Assembly: GCF_019127135.1 (NCBI RefSeq)
Contig: NZ_JAHOEA010000014.1
Span: 1 to 64,000, forward strand
Source of the DNA: Segatella copri
GTDB taxonomy: Bacteria > Bacteroidota > Bacteroidia > Bacteroidales > Bacteroidaceae
DNA: 64,000 nucleotides
Direction of reading: 5' to 3'
Shown here: positions 44,590 to 51,509 of the stretch, in pieces
Numbering within the stretch: the stretch's first letter is position 1
Layout of the letters: each line of letters begins with the position of its first letter
Made by a program: the position numbers and the translations under genes
The notes under the pieces: model-generated
Databases searched by the model: none
Told to the model about the DNA's origin: nothing
The model's input: the letters and a program-made list of their open reading frames with translations, nothing else

Positions 44590-44690
44590 AATGTATTATA
44601 AGTTTATAGTTTAAAGTTTATAGTTTATACGGCATTCCTATCATACGGCGAAGCCGCTATTAACTATCAACTATTAACTTTTGACAATTT
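44590..44690. repeat. A/T-rich dispersed repeat, copy 3
   Basis: AGTTTATAGTTTAAAGTTTA (about 44600-44619) opposes CTATTAACTATCAACTATTA (about 44657-44676). Same family as the copies at 38466 and 39598, here with a different middle. Confidence 0.6.
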
Positions 44691-45183
44691 CGCAGAAATT
44701 GTCGATATGATCATCGATGTAGAAGGCAACCTTGCTGGTCCACTCCTCTTCGTTCTCTACGAACTCATCGTCAAAATCATCAAACTCAGGAAATTTCTCG
44801 TAGAGCGCCATAAACTCCTCATCGGTCAGATCGCGCTCAATCTCCTCATGGTTTGTCTTATACAGGAAATGACTCTTCTTGATAAGCTTGGAGAGTTCTG
44901 CCAATCCCCAGTTTTTAAACGCCTTGTCGGTAGGGTTCTTCCAGAGGAAAGCACCATAGCCGTTATGTATGAGCTGAACCATTCCGCCATCCATCATCTC
45001 CTCATGCAGGATATCCCAAGCCAGAAGAGTAATCTGGTCGCTGTTGAGCTGCGCCATGGTCTCGGCTGTCAGTTCGCCACCAATCGCTTCGCGGATGGCA
45101 TCCACGAAAGCCTTTACAAATTCATCCATGCCTGCCTCGGCAGCCTGCTGAAGCCTGGCATCGTTTATCTTTACTTCGATCAT
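44674..45183 (-). CDS. DMP19/DUF4375-like acidic protein
   Basis: A 169-residue acidic protein. The central part (ITLLAWDILHEEMMDGGMVQLIHNGYG through WGLAELSKLIKKS) matches the DMP19/DUF4375 family, where Neisseria DMP19 acts as a DNA mimic that blocks a repressor. The C-terminus is rich in Asp/Glu (FPEFDDFDDEFVENEEEW). The partner here is unknown, and members with other roles are likely. A promoter box lies 29 nt upstream; smpB-metH follow on the same strand. Confidence 0.82.
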   Translation of the reverse strand: MIEVKINDARLQQAAEAGMDEFVKAFVDAIREAIGGELTAETMAQLNSDQITLLAWDILHEEMMDGGMVQLIHNGYGAFLWKNPTDKAFKNWGLAELSKLIKKSHFLYKTNHEEIERDLTDEEFMALYEKFPEFDDFDDEFVENEEEWTSKVAFYIDDHIDNFCEIVKS

Positions 45184-45211
45184 AATCTACAAAATTGCAA
45201 TTTTCAGTTTG

Positions 45212-45219
45212 CAAAGATA
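45212..45219 (-). promoter_or_regulatory. -7 promoter box for the DMP19-smpB-metH run
   Basis: Minus-strand TATCTTTG, 29 nt before the DMP19-like gene. Confidence 0.65.
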
Positions 45220-45314
45220 CATGAAATTGTGCATAAACCCAAGAAAAAATCTAAATATTAGGTTAAAGAGTTAAAAAGAATACCCAATTTTAGGTATTTT
45301 CCGGATTTTTTTTG

Positions 45315-45322
45315 TACTTTTG
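45315..45322 (+). promoter_or_regulatory. -7 promoter box for the scaffold/GGGtGRT pair
   Basis: TACTTTTG, 103 nt before the first ATG. Just upstream AATACC/GGTATT (about 45279-45298) forms a short inverted repeat that could be an operator. Confidence 0.6.
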
Positions 45323-45424
45323 TGCTCGGAATTGAGGTGATGGCACCGATGTTTCAGCAAAATAATATGAATTAAGTACAGAACTTTATACTTATAATAT
45401 TCATTAATATAAAATTTAGCGAAT

Positions 45425-46126
45425 ATGATCTATTCTAAAGAAGTAGACAACATGTGCGTTGTCGCTAAGGGTCCTAACCACGGACCAGCTCCAATTCCTG
45501 AAGAGGGAAAATGGATTCAGGCAAAAGAGATCAAAGACATCTCTGGTTATACTCACGGTGTGGGTTGGTGTGCTCCTCAGCAGGGTGCTTGCAAGCTCTC
45601 TTTGAACATCAAGGAAGGCGTTATTCAGGAGGCTCTTGTTGAGACTATCGGTTGTACTGGTATGACTCACTCAGCTGCTATGGCTTCTGAGATTCTCCCA
45701 GGCAAGACTATTCTTGAGGCTTTGAACACTGACCTCGTATGCGATGCTATCAATACAGCTATGCGCGAGCTCTTCCTCCAGATTGTTTATGGTCGTAGCC
45801 AGAGCGCTTTCTCTGAGGGCGGTCTCGTTATCGGTGCAGGTCTTGAGGACTTGGGTAAGGGTCTTCGTTCACAGACTGGTACTCTCTATGGTACTGTAGC
45901 TAAGGGTACACGTTACCTCGAGTTGACAGAGGGTTACATCACAAAGCAGTTCCTCGATAAGGACAGCCAGGTTTGTGGTTATGAGTATGTTCACCTCGGC
46001 AAGATGATGGAAGCTATCAAGAACGGTATGGACGCTAACGAGGCTGTCAAGAAGTTCACAGGTAGCTACGGTCGTACAACTGCTGAGCAGGGTGTTGTTA
46101 AAGCAATTGATCCACGTAAAGAATAA
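45425..46126 (+). CDS. Fe-S cluster scaffold-like (NifU N-terminal-type) protein
   Basis: A 233-residue protein with an IscU/NifU-like segment: LVETIGCTGMTHSAAMASEIL (Cys77) followed by GKTILEAL resembles the cluster-binding core of scaffolds. Other Cys are 11, 49 and 56 (HGVGWCAPQQGAC) and one near 184 (QVCGYEY). The C-terminal part (GSYGRTTAEQGVVKAID) is not IscU-like. The family is annotated as iron-sulfur scaffold and travels with GGGtGRT proteins. Its codon use (GGT, GCT) is like that of highly expressed genes. GGGtGRT starts 15 nt downstream. Cluster binding is inferred. Confidence 0.8.
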   Translation: MIYSKEVDNMCVVAKGPNHGPAPIPEEGKWIQAKEIKDISGYTHGVGWCAPQQGACKLSLNIKEGVIQEALVETIGCTGMTHSAAMASEILPGKTILEALNTDLVCDAINTAMRELFLQIVYGRSQSAFSEGGLVIGAGLEDLGKGLRSQTGTLYGTVAKGTRYLELTEGYITKQFLDKDSQVCGYEYVHLGKMMEAIKNGMDANEAVKKFTGSYGRTTAEQGVVKAIDPRKE

Positions 46127-46141
46127 TAAGGAGATACAGAT

Positions 46142-47155
46142 ATGATTAGAAAAGTAAGTTACGAAAGTCAGGAACGTCGCGAGAAGCAGGTTCTTGCTGC
46201 TCTTAATGCTAACGGTATTCAGAGCTTGGAAGAGGCTAATCAAATCTGCGAGGACGCAGGTGTTGACCCTTATCAGATGTGTGAAGATACTCAGCGTATC
46301 TGCTTCGAGAACGCTAAGTGGGCGTATGTAGCTGGTGCTGCTATCGCTATCAAGAAAGGTGCTAAGACTGCTGCTGACGCAGCTGAGGCTATCGGTATCG
46401 GTTTGCAGGCATTCTGCATTCCTGGTTCTGTAGCTGACGACCGTAAGGTTGGTCTCGGTCACGGTAACTTGGCTGCTCGTTTGCTCCGTGAGGAGACTCA
46501 GTGCTTCGCTTTCTTGGCAGGTCACGAGTCTTTCGCTGCTGCTGAGGGTGCTATCAAGATTGCTGAGATGGCAAACAAGGTTCGCAAGAACCCATTGCGC
46601 GTTATCTTGAACGGTCTTGGTAAGGATGCTGCTCAGATCATCAGCCGCATCAACGGTTTCACATACGTACAGACAAAGTTCGACTACTATACAGGTGAGT
46701 TGAAGGTTGTTAACCGCATCGCTTACAGCGACGGTCCACGTGCTAAGGTTAACTGCTATGGCGCTGACGACGTTCGCGAGGGTGTTGCTATCAACTGGAG
46801 CGAGGATGTAGACGTATCTATCACAGGTAACTCTACAAACCCTACACGTTTCCAGCACCCAGTAGCTGGTACATACAAGAAGGAGCGTATTGCTGCTGGT
46901 AAGCCATACTTCTCTGTAGCTTCTGGTGGTGGTACAGGTCGTACTTTGCACCCAGATAACATGGCTGCAGGTCCTGCTTCTTACGGTATGACTGATACTA
47001 TGGGTCGTATGCACTCAGACGCTCAGTTCGCAGGTTCTTCTTCAGTTCCTGCTCACGTAGAGATGATGGGCTTCCTCGGTATGGGTAACAACCCTATGGT
47101 AGGTGCTACTGTTGCTATCGCCGTAGCTATCGACCTCGCTATCAACAAGAAGTAA
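46142..47155 (+). CDS. GGGtGRT protein
   Basis: A 337-residue protein of the GGGtGRT family, named for the motif seen here at 262-268 (ASGGGTGRTLHPDNMAAGPA). The N-terminal half is helical (LEEANQICEDAGVDPYQMC, AADAAEAIGIGLQAFCIPGS); the middle holds GHESFAAAEGAIKIAEMA; the end is MGNNPMVGATVAIAVAIDLA. No enzyme class is assigned to the family as far as I know. It pairs with the scaffold-like gene 15 nt upstream, is strongly codon-biased and ends in a strong terminator, so it is probably abundant. A role with Fe-S clusters or a Gly-rich nucleotide loop is conjecture. Confidence 0.85.
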   Translation: MIRKVSYESQERREKQVLAALNANGIQSLEEANQICEDAGVDPYQMCEDTQRICFENAKWAYVAGAAIAIKKGAKTAADAAEAIGIGLQAFCIPGSVADDRKVGLGHGNLAARLLREETQCFAFLAGHESFAAAEGAIKIAEMANKVRKNPLRVILNGLGKDAAQIISRINGFTYVQTKFDYYTGELKVVNRIAYSDGPRAKVNCYGADDVREGVAINWSEDVDVSITGNSTNPTRFQHPVAGTYKKERIAAGKPYFSVASGGGTGRTLHPDNMAAGPASYGMTDTMGRMHSDAQFAGSSSVPAHVEMMGFLGMGNNPMVGATVAIAVAIDLAINKK

Positions 47156-47180
47156 TTTCTTTGAGATACAAAACATATAA

Positions 47181-47216
47181 AAGCCTTGAGAATCAACTGA
47201 TTCTCAAGGCTTTTTC
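47181..47216 (+). terminator. Terminator of the GGGtGRT unit
   Basis: Arms AAGCCTTGAGAATCA (47181-47195) and its complement (47198-47212), a perfect 15-bp stem with a 2-nt loop, followed by T-rich sequence. Confidence 0.92.
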
Positions 47217-47221
47217 TTTAT

Positions 47222-47344
47222 TTATCCCACTGAAATAATCTTTATATCTTACTGGAATAAAAAAATTATCTCTCGGAGATATTTTCTTATTTCTCGGAGA
47301 TAAAAATTTATCTTTCGGAGAAAATAATTTATCCTACAGAGTTT
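47222..47344. repeat. 21-bp palindromic repeat array, about six units
   Basis: Units begin TTAT/TTA at 47222, 47242, 47266, 47287, 47308 and 47329; the last four are exactly 21 nt apart. Core units read TTATCTCTCGGAGATA, TTATTTCTCGGAGATAAA and TTATCTTTCGGAGAAAA. TATCTC-TCG-GAGATA is a perfect inverted repeat. It lies between convergent genes, directly behind the GGGtGRT terminator. Confidence 0.75.
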
Positions 47345-47350
47345 CTATTT

Positions 47351-48850
47351 TTATCTAACCAGTTTTCGGATTTTCCTAAAACTAAACGATGTACTCATGA
47401 GTACAATGATAACGCCAATCAGCCAATAAAGCCAATCACGATAACTGATCATGAAAACCAGGAACAACACCAGGAGCAGAATCAGGAGTTGAAAAATACT
47501 GAATCTGAAACCAAGAGCGGATAACCGATAACCATAAACGGCTCTGCTGAAAGCCAATACTGCTAAGGTCTCTATGGCATAAGCAACGGCAATACCCCCT
47601 CCTACTCCTCTCAATCCATCTAACTGATAACCAGCTATTTCACAGATTATCAGCAAGATAACACAAAAACTTTCCTGAATGAGAAAAAGTCTGGAATCTC
47701 CCCTTGACAACGGGAGATATTCTATCGGAAGATAAACGGCCTTGAACAACATGGCAATAGCAGCAAGCTGAGTCATCTGGAGCATCCCCATAAACTGGGC
47801 ATTGTATAAAATAGGAATAATGAGAGGCAGTCCCAAAATGATAGCAGCTACTATAGGCCCCAACAACAGGACATTCATCTCAAGCTGGCGGTTCACACAG
47901 AGATTGCGTTCTTTTACAGACTCCTCGTTTTTTCTGGAACCCGAAATGCCAGAGAGACGGGGATAAAAATCCTGATCCATGACCGAAAATACCATTCCCG
48001 CATAAACAAAGACTATCGTTATGCCGGCATTGAAAAGTCCGACAACTTCCAGATTGCCTTGTTGGTTCAAAAAGGCACGAATCAGAAATTCGCATCCGCT
48101 ATTCATCAAACCCGAAAGTACAAATGCCCCGCCAAGTCGCAAAAGTGGAAAACCTGCAACTAGCGTCATTTTTCGCATATTTACGCCCCACCGTACAACT
48201 CGTCGGGAATATCGAAAATTCAGAGCCCATTGCATAAATGCCAAAATGAACAGAACGGGCAGAATACCTCTCTCACCAAATATCCAATAAACCGGAACCG
48301 AAACCAAAAGCAGAAGAATAGCCAGAAGACTTGCCTGCATCGCCAACGCACGCAACTGTCCGGTAGCTTTCAGAATGGCTGTTTCACCTCCAGCCAGAAT
48401 CGTGAAGAAAATGGTTGGTGCCAGGAGAATGAAATGTAGCGTATGATTGCCCCAGGAAAAAGTAAACCCATTGAGTAACGGACCCAGAAGAACACAGACG
48501 ATGGCTCCGAAAAATGCAGCAAGCAGACTATAGGTGCGGACAAGAAGAACCGCTCCGGCGATATCAGCCTTTTCAGACTGCGATTCATCTGCAGCATGTT
48601 CCTTTTCAGAAATAAATTTAACACCACTTGTAGGAATGCCGAAATTACACGCAGAACTGAGAACAGAAATCGTTGAGCTGAAAAGAGACAGCAGTCCCAT
48701 TCCAGAAGGTCCGAGGAAGAGCGCCGTAAATTTATTGCGCAAAACTCCTACAAGAATTCCCAATCCTTGCACACTGCCAAACAATCCTGTATATTTCAGA
48801 ATATGCGAATAACTGTTTTCCTTTTTATCACCCATAATCAAAAGAAACAA
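47351..48850 (-). CDS. O-antigen/polysaccharide flippase (Wzx-like)
   Basis: A 499-residue protein with about twelve membrane helices of the MATE-like polysaccharide flippase family. The N-terminal GLGILVGVLRNKFTALFLGPSGMGLLSLFSS matches 'O-antigen translocase' proteins. It would flip lipid-linked oligosaccharide units across the inner membrane. No wzy or glycosyltransferase cluster surrounds it. The first ATG (MFLLIMGDKK) has a better second option at MGDKKENS. Confidence 0.85.
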   Translation of the reverse strand: MFLLIMGDKKENSYSHILKYTGLFGSVQGLGILVGVLRNKFTALFLGPSGMGLLSLFSSTISVLSSACNFGIPTSGVKFISEKEHAADESQSEKADIAGAVLLVRTYSLLAAFFGAIVCVLLGPLLNGFTFSWGNHTLHFILLAPTIFFTILAGGETAILKATGQLRALAMQASLLAILLLLVSVPVYWIFGERGILPVLFILAFMQWALNFRYSRRVVRWGVNMRKMTLVAGFPLLRLGGAFVLSGLMNSGCEFLIRAFLNQQGNLEVVGLFNAGITIVFVYAGMVFSVMDQDFYPRLSGISGSRKNEESVKERNLCVNRQLEMNVLLLGPIVAAIILGLPLIIPILYNAQFMGMLQMTQLAAIAMLFKAVYLPIEYLPLSRGDSRLFLIQESFCVILLIICEIAGYQLDGLRGVGGGIAVAYAIETLAVLAFSRAVYGYRLSALGFRFSIFQLLILLLVLFLVFMISYRDWLYWLIGVIIVLMSTSFSFRKIRKLVR

Positions 48851-48854
48851 AAAA

Positions 48855-48890
48855 AAAGGTTGGATTTCCCGAAAGAGAAATTCAACCTTT
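48855..48890 (-). terminator. Terminator of rpsP
   Basis: Arms AAAGGTTGGATTT (48855-48867) and AAATTCAACCTTT (48878-48890) with one G-T pair. On the minus strand T-rich sequence follows. Confidence 0.75.
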
Positions 48891-48926
48891 ATACTTTAAA
48901 ATCTCAAAAGAAGATTCTGTCGAAGA

Positions 48927-49457
48927 TTAAGCCTCAGCTGGAGCCTCCTCTGCAGGAGCTTCCTCAGCAGCCTTAGCCTCTGCCTCAGCAGCAGCTGCAG
49001 CAGCCTTCTTATCAGCTACCTTCTTAGCGATTGCCTCGTTCATCTTCTTCTCAGCCTCGAGCTCCTTAGCAGCAGCTTCCTTCTTTGCCTTAGCATCGCC
49101 CTCGCGAACAGCAGAAATCTTAGCGTCCTTGCCATTCTTCCAAGCGTCGAAACGCTTCTGAGCCTCAGCATCGTCGAATGCGCCCTTCTTAACGCCACCC
49201 TTGAGGTGCTTCATCAAGTAAACGCCCTCGCCCTTGAGGATGTTGCGAACTGTGTCTGTTGGCTGTGCACCTGTCTCTACCCAGTAGAGTGCGCGCTCGA
49301 AATTCAAATCTACAGTAGCTGGATTGGTGTTAGGGTTGAAAGTACCAATCTTCTCAGTAAATTTACCATCACGTGGTGCTCTAACGTCAGCGATTACGAT
49401 GCTGTAGAAAGCATAGTTTTTACGACCGCCGCGCTGCAATCTGATTTTTGTTGCCAT
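48927..49457 (-). CDS. rpsP: Ribosomal protein S16 with acidic/Ala tail
   Basis: Small-subunit protein S16: residues 1-85 have [37 protein letters not shown] and the [12 protein letters not shown] segment. E. coli S16 has 82 residues; this one has 176 because of a C-terminal extension, first Lys/Ala rich and then Ala/Glu rich ([12 protein letters not shown]). Extended S16 is common in Bacteroidota. Own promoter box and terminator. Confidence 0.95.
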   Translation of the reverse strand: MATKIRLQRGGRKNYAFYSIVIADVRAPRDGKFTEKIGTFNPNTNPATVDLNFERALYWVETGAQPTDTVRNILKGEGVYLMKHLKGGVKKGAFDDAEAQKRFDAWKNGKDAKISAVREGDAKAKKEAAAKELEAEKKMNEAIAKKVADKKAAAAAAEAEAKAAEEAPAEEAPAEA

Positions 49458-49529
49458 TTTTAAATCTTAATTTTAATTTAATTTATAATGAGGTTTGAAT
49501 TTTATGCTGCCATCTCGTGACAGCGGGTG

Positions 49530-49537
49530 CAAAATTA
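49530..49537 (-). promoter_or_regulatory. -7 promoter box for rpsP
   Basis: Minus-strand TAATTTTG, 73 nt before the rpsP ATG. Confidence 0.6.
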
Positions 49538-49596
49538 CTACTTTTATTTGAATTGAGCAAACTTTTATCGATATTCAAATGCTTTTTTAGCATTTT

Positions 49597-50064
49597 TTAT
49601 CTGATTCGGTCTGCTGCTCTCAAGAGTTTGATGTCATCGTTCACACCTTTCATTGCCATCCATTCGAATATGATTGCTACCAAAGGAAGGCAAGCGGCAA
49701 ACTGAAACTTCATCGCTCCTTCTGCTTCAGGAACAGGAATCAAGCCCATGAACATCACGATATAATCTACATACCATAAACCTGCAAAAAGCATGGCAAG
49801 TGAACAGAGTGATTTCTGAAGTTTCAGATTCTTGTACAAAAAGATGTTTACCAATGCAATAATGGCTGAAACGGCGAGCAGAAGGAACAGAGGAACGCAA
49901 GTAGTTGAAATCTGCATTCCTGCCTCCCCTACCACTCCGAGGTTATAAACCATAGTGTCTCCTCCCATCGTCTTAGCTGCGATGCTGGCGACAGGAAGGA
50001 AAAGACAGATAGCAATGGCGATGACAGCAAAGAGCAGAAATAATGTCTGTTTACGCTGTATCAT
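49597..50064 (-). CDS. DUF4293 family membrane protein
   Basis: A 155-residue protein with four predicted membrane helices (about 7-27, 54-74, 82-103, 118-138) and the start MIQRKQTLFLLFAVIA, typical of DUF4293 in Bacteroidota. Function unknown. It is the third gene of bamD-rpoZ-DUF4293, 14 nt after rpoZ, an arrangement conserved in the phylum as I recall. Confidence 0.85.
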   Translation of the reverse strand: MIQRKQTLFLLFAVIAIAICLFLPVASIAAKTMGGDTMVYNLGVVGEAGMQISTTCVPLFLLLAVSAIIALVNIFLYKNLKLQKSLCSLAMLFAGLWYVDYIVMFMGLIPVPEAEGAMKFQFAACLPLVAIIFEWMAMKGVNDDIKLLRAADRIR

Positions 50065-50078
50065 ATAGCCCTGGAATA

Positions 50079-50429
50079 TTAAATTTCGCTATCGTGAACC
50101 ATTGGCGCAGATGTCTTGGTTGGATCGCGCCAATAAATATTGTTCTCAATAAACTCTTCTGTAGCGAGCAAAGTTGGCTTTGGCAACTTCTCGTAGTAGC
50201 GAGAGATTTCAATCTGTTCGCGGTTCTCAAAAACTTCCTCCAAAGAATCGTTGTAAGAAGCAAACTCCTGAAGTTTCTTACTCAACTCCTGCTTGATTTC
50301 GATAGAAATCTGATTAGCGCGCTTTGCAATGATAGCTACGCTCTCGTAGATATTATGGGTATCATCGCAGAGATCCATAATGTTGCGAGTTACTGTGTTT
50401 ACTGGTGCCTTTGATTTTTTGAAATCCAT
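50079..50429 (-). CDS. rpoZ: RNA polymerase omega subunit (Bacteroidota type)
   Basis: A 116-residue protein with the omega core: NTVTRNIMDLCDDTHNIYESVAIIAKRANQISIEIKQEL, matching the helix that clasps beta-prime. The C-terminal half (ENREQIEISRYYEKLPKPTLLATEEF) is the Bacteroidota extension. Between bamD and the DUF4293 gene on the same strand. Confidence 0.88.
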   Translation of the reverse strand: MDFKKSKAPVNTVTRNIMDLCDDTHNIYESVAIIAKRANQISIEIKQELSKKLQEFASYNDSLEEVFENREQIEISRYYEKLPKPTLLATEEFIENNIYWRDPTKTSAPMVHDSEI

Positions 50430-50484
50430 AATTATAGTACTATTATTATTATATTGTTTTTACCTTATTATATATATATACTTT

Positions 50485-51351
50485 TTAATTGGCATTATTG
50501 CCAAGTTGGTCGAGAGCTGTCTCCGGATGCTCTTTCTCATACAGCTTGCACTTCTCGATATACTTCTCGGCAAGTGCGCGATCCTTTGAATCAGGATATT
50601 CGTTGATAAAGCCATAACACTCGTCCTCAGCATCCTGGTAGCGCTCCAGCTGCTTTTTCTCGACACTCATCTTAGCCAGTTCATATTTGCCTTTCATGAT
50701 GAGCGATGCAAACTCCTCGCGTCGGTTACTGTAAGGATAATCCTTAAGCGCATTCTGTGCAGTTACGATACAAGCCTCATAGTTATTACCTCCGTTTGTA
50801 CAGTTGCCGAAATAGGTGCCCATATCAAAATAGAGCTTGGCACTCTTATACTCCTTCTCAACCAAGAGATCCTGAAGAGCGAAAAGGCGGTTTGTTGCCT
50901 GCTGCTTGAGTCGGGCATCAGGATAAAGATCCAGGAACTCCTGGAAGGCTGCGATGGCTGTAATCGTAGTACTCTGGTCTAGACGAGGCTCCGGAGCATT
51001 CTGATACAAACTCTCTCCTACAAAGTACTTTGCATTTTCTGCAAACTCGCCTTTAGGATAAGAAGAGTAATACTTCTTGAAATACTCTGCAGCAGTCTCA
51101 TAATCCTTCATACCATACTCGGCCATAGCCAGCATGTACAAACATTCCTCACCCTCGGTAGAACCTTTCTTCATCGTTACCAGTTCCTGCAGAAGAGGAA
51201 TGGCACGGGAATACTTGCCCTGAGCATAGCTCTGCTTGGCGTACTCATACTTATAAGTATAATCGCCAGATTTCAATACCTGGTTATATTCGTGGGCACA
51301 GCTTGACAAGAGCAATGCAACACACGATGCGATAAGAGTCAATTTCTTCAT
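50485..51351 (-). CDS. bamD: Outer membrane assembly lipoprotein BamD
   Basis: Lipoprotein of the BAM complex that folds outer-membrane beta barrels. From the ATG at 51351 it begins MKKLTLIASCVALLLSSCAH with a lipobox LLSSC, then TPR repeats (YAQGKYSRAIPLLQELV, AEYGMKDYETAAEYFKKYY, YPKGEFAENAKYF). Total 288 residues. A longer frame reaches 51372, but its first codon overlaps the -7 box at 51370-51377, so it is rejected; the ATG at 51360 is possible. Confidence 0.93.
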   Translation of the reverse strand: MKKLTLIASCVALLLSSCAHEYNQVLKSGDYTYKYEYAKQSYAQGKYSRAIPLLQELVTMKKGSTEGEECLYMLAMAEYGMKDYETAAEYFKKYYSSYPKGEFAENAKYFVGESLYQNAPEPRLDQSTTITAIAAFQEFLDLYPDARLKQQATNRLFALQDLLVEKEYKSAKLYFDMGTYFGNCTNGGNNYEACIVTAQNALKDYPYSNRREEFASLIMKGKYELAKMSVEKKQLERYQDAEDECYGFINEYPDSKDRALAEKYIEKCKLYEKEHPETALDQLGNNAN

Positions 51352-51369
51352 AATTCTCATTTTGAACTG

Positions 51370-51377
51370 CAAAGTTA
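51370..51377 (-). promoter_or_regulatory. -7 promoter box for bamD
   Basis: Minus-strand TAACTTTG; transcription would begin near 51363, giving a very short leader before ATG 51351. Confidence 0.6.
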
Positions 51378-51461
51378 CTCATAATTTACTTATTATCAAA
51401 AGAAAAGATACATTTTTTCGTAAAAAATTAATCTTTATAACGATTAATGGCGTTTTTTTTG

Positions 51462-51469
51462 TAATTTTG
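51462..51469 (+). promoter_or_regulatory. -7 promoter box for uvrB
   Basis: TAATTTTG, 40 nt before the uvrB ATG. No LexA-like operator was noticed. Confidence 0.6.
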
Positions 51470-51509
51470 CACCTTGAAACAGAACTTTTGAGAAGAAATC
51501 AGGAAGAAA

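Noticed and set aside
45869..47014. 381-codon Ser/Thr-rich minus-strand frame
   Set aside because: Produced by the biased GGT/GCT codons of the scaffold/GGGtGRT genes read backwards.
47222..47344. CRISPR array
   Set aside because: Units are 21 bp, head to tail, without spacers, and no cas genes are present.
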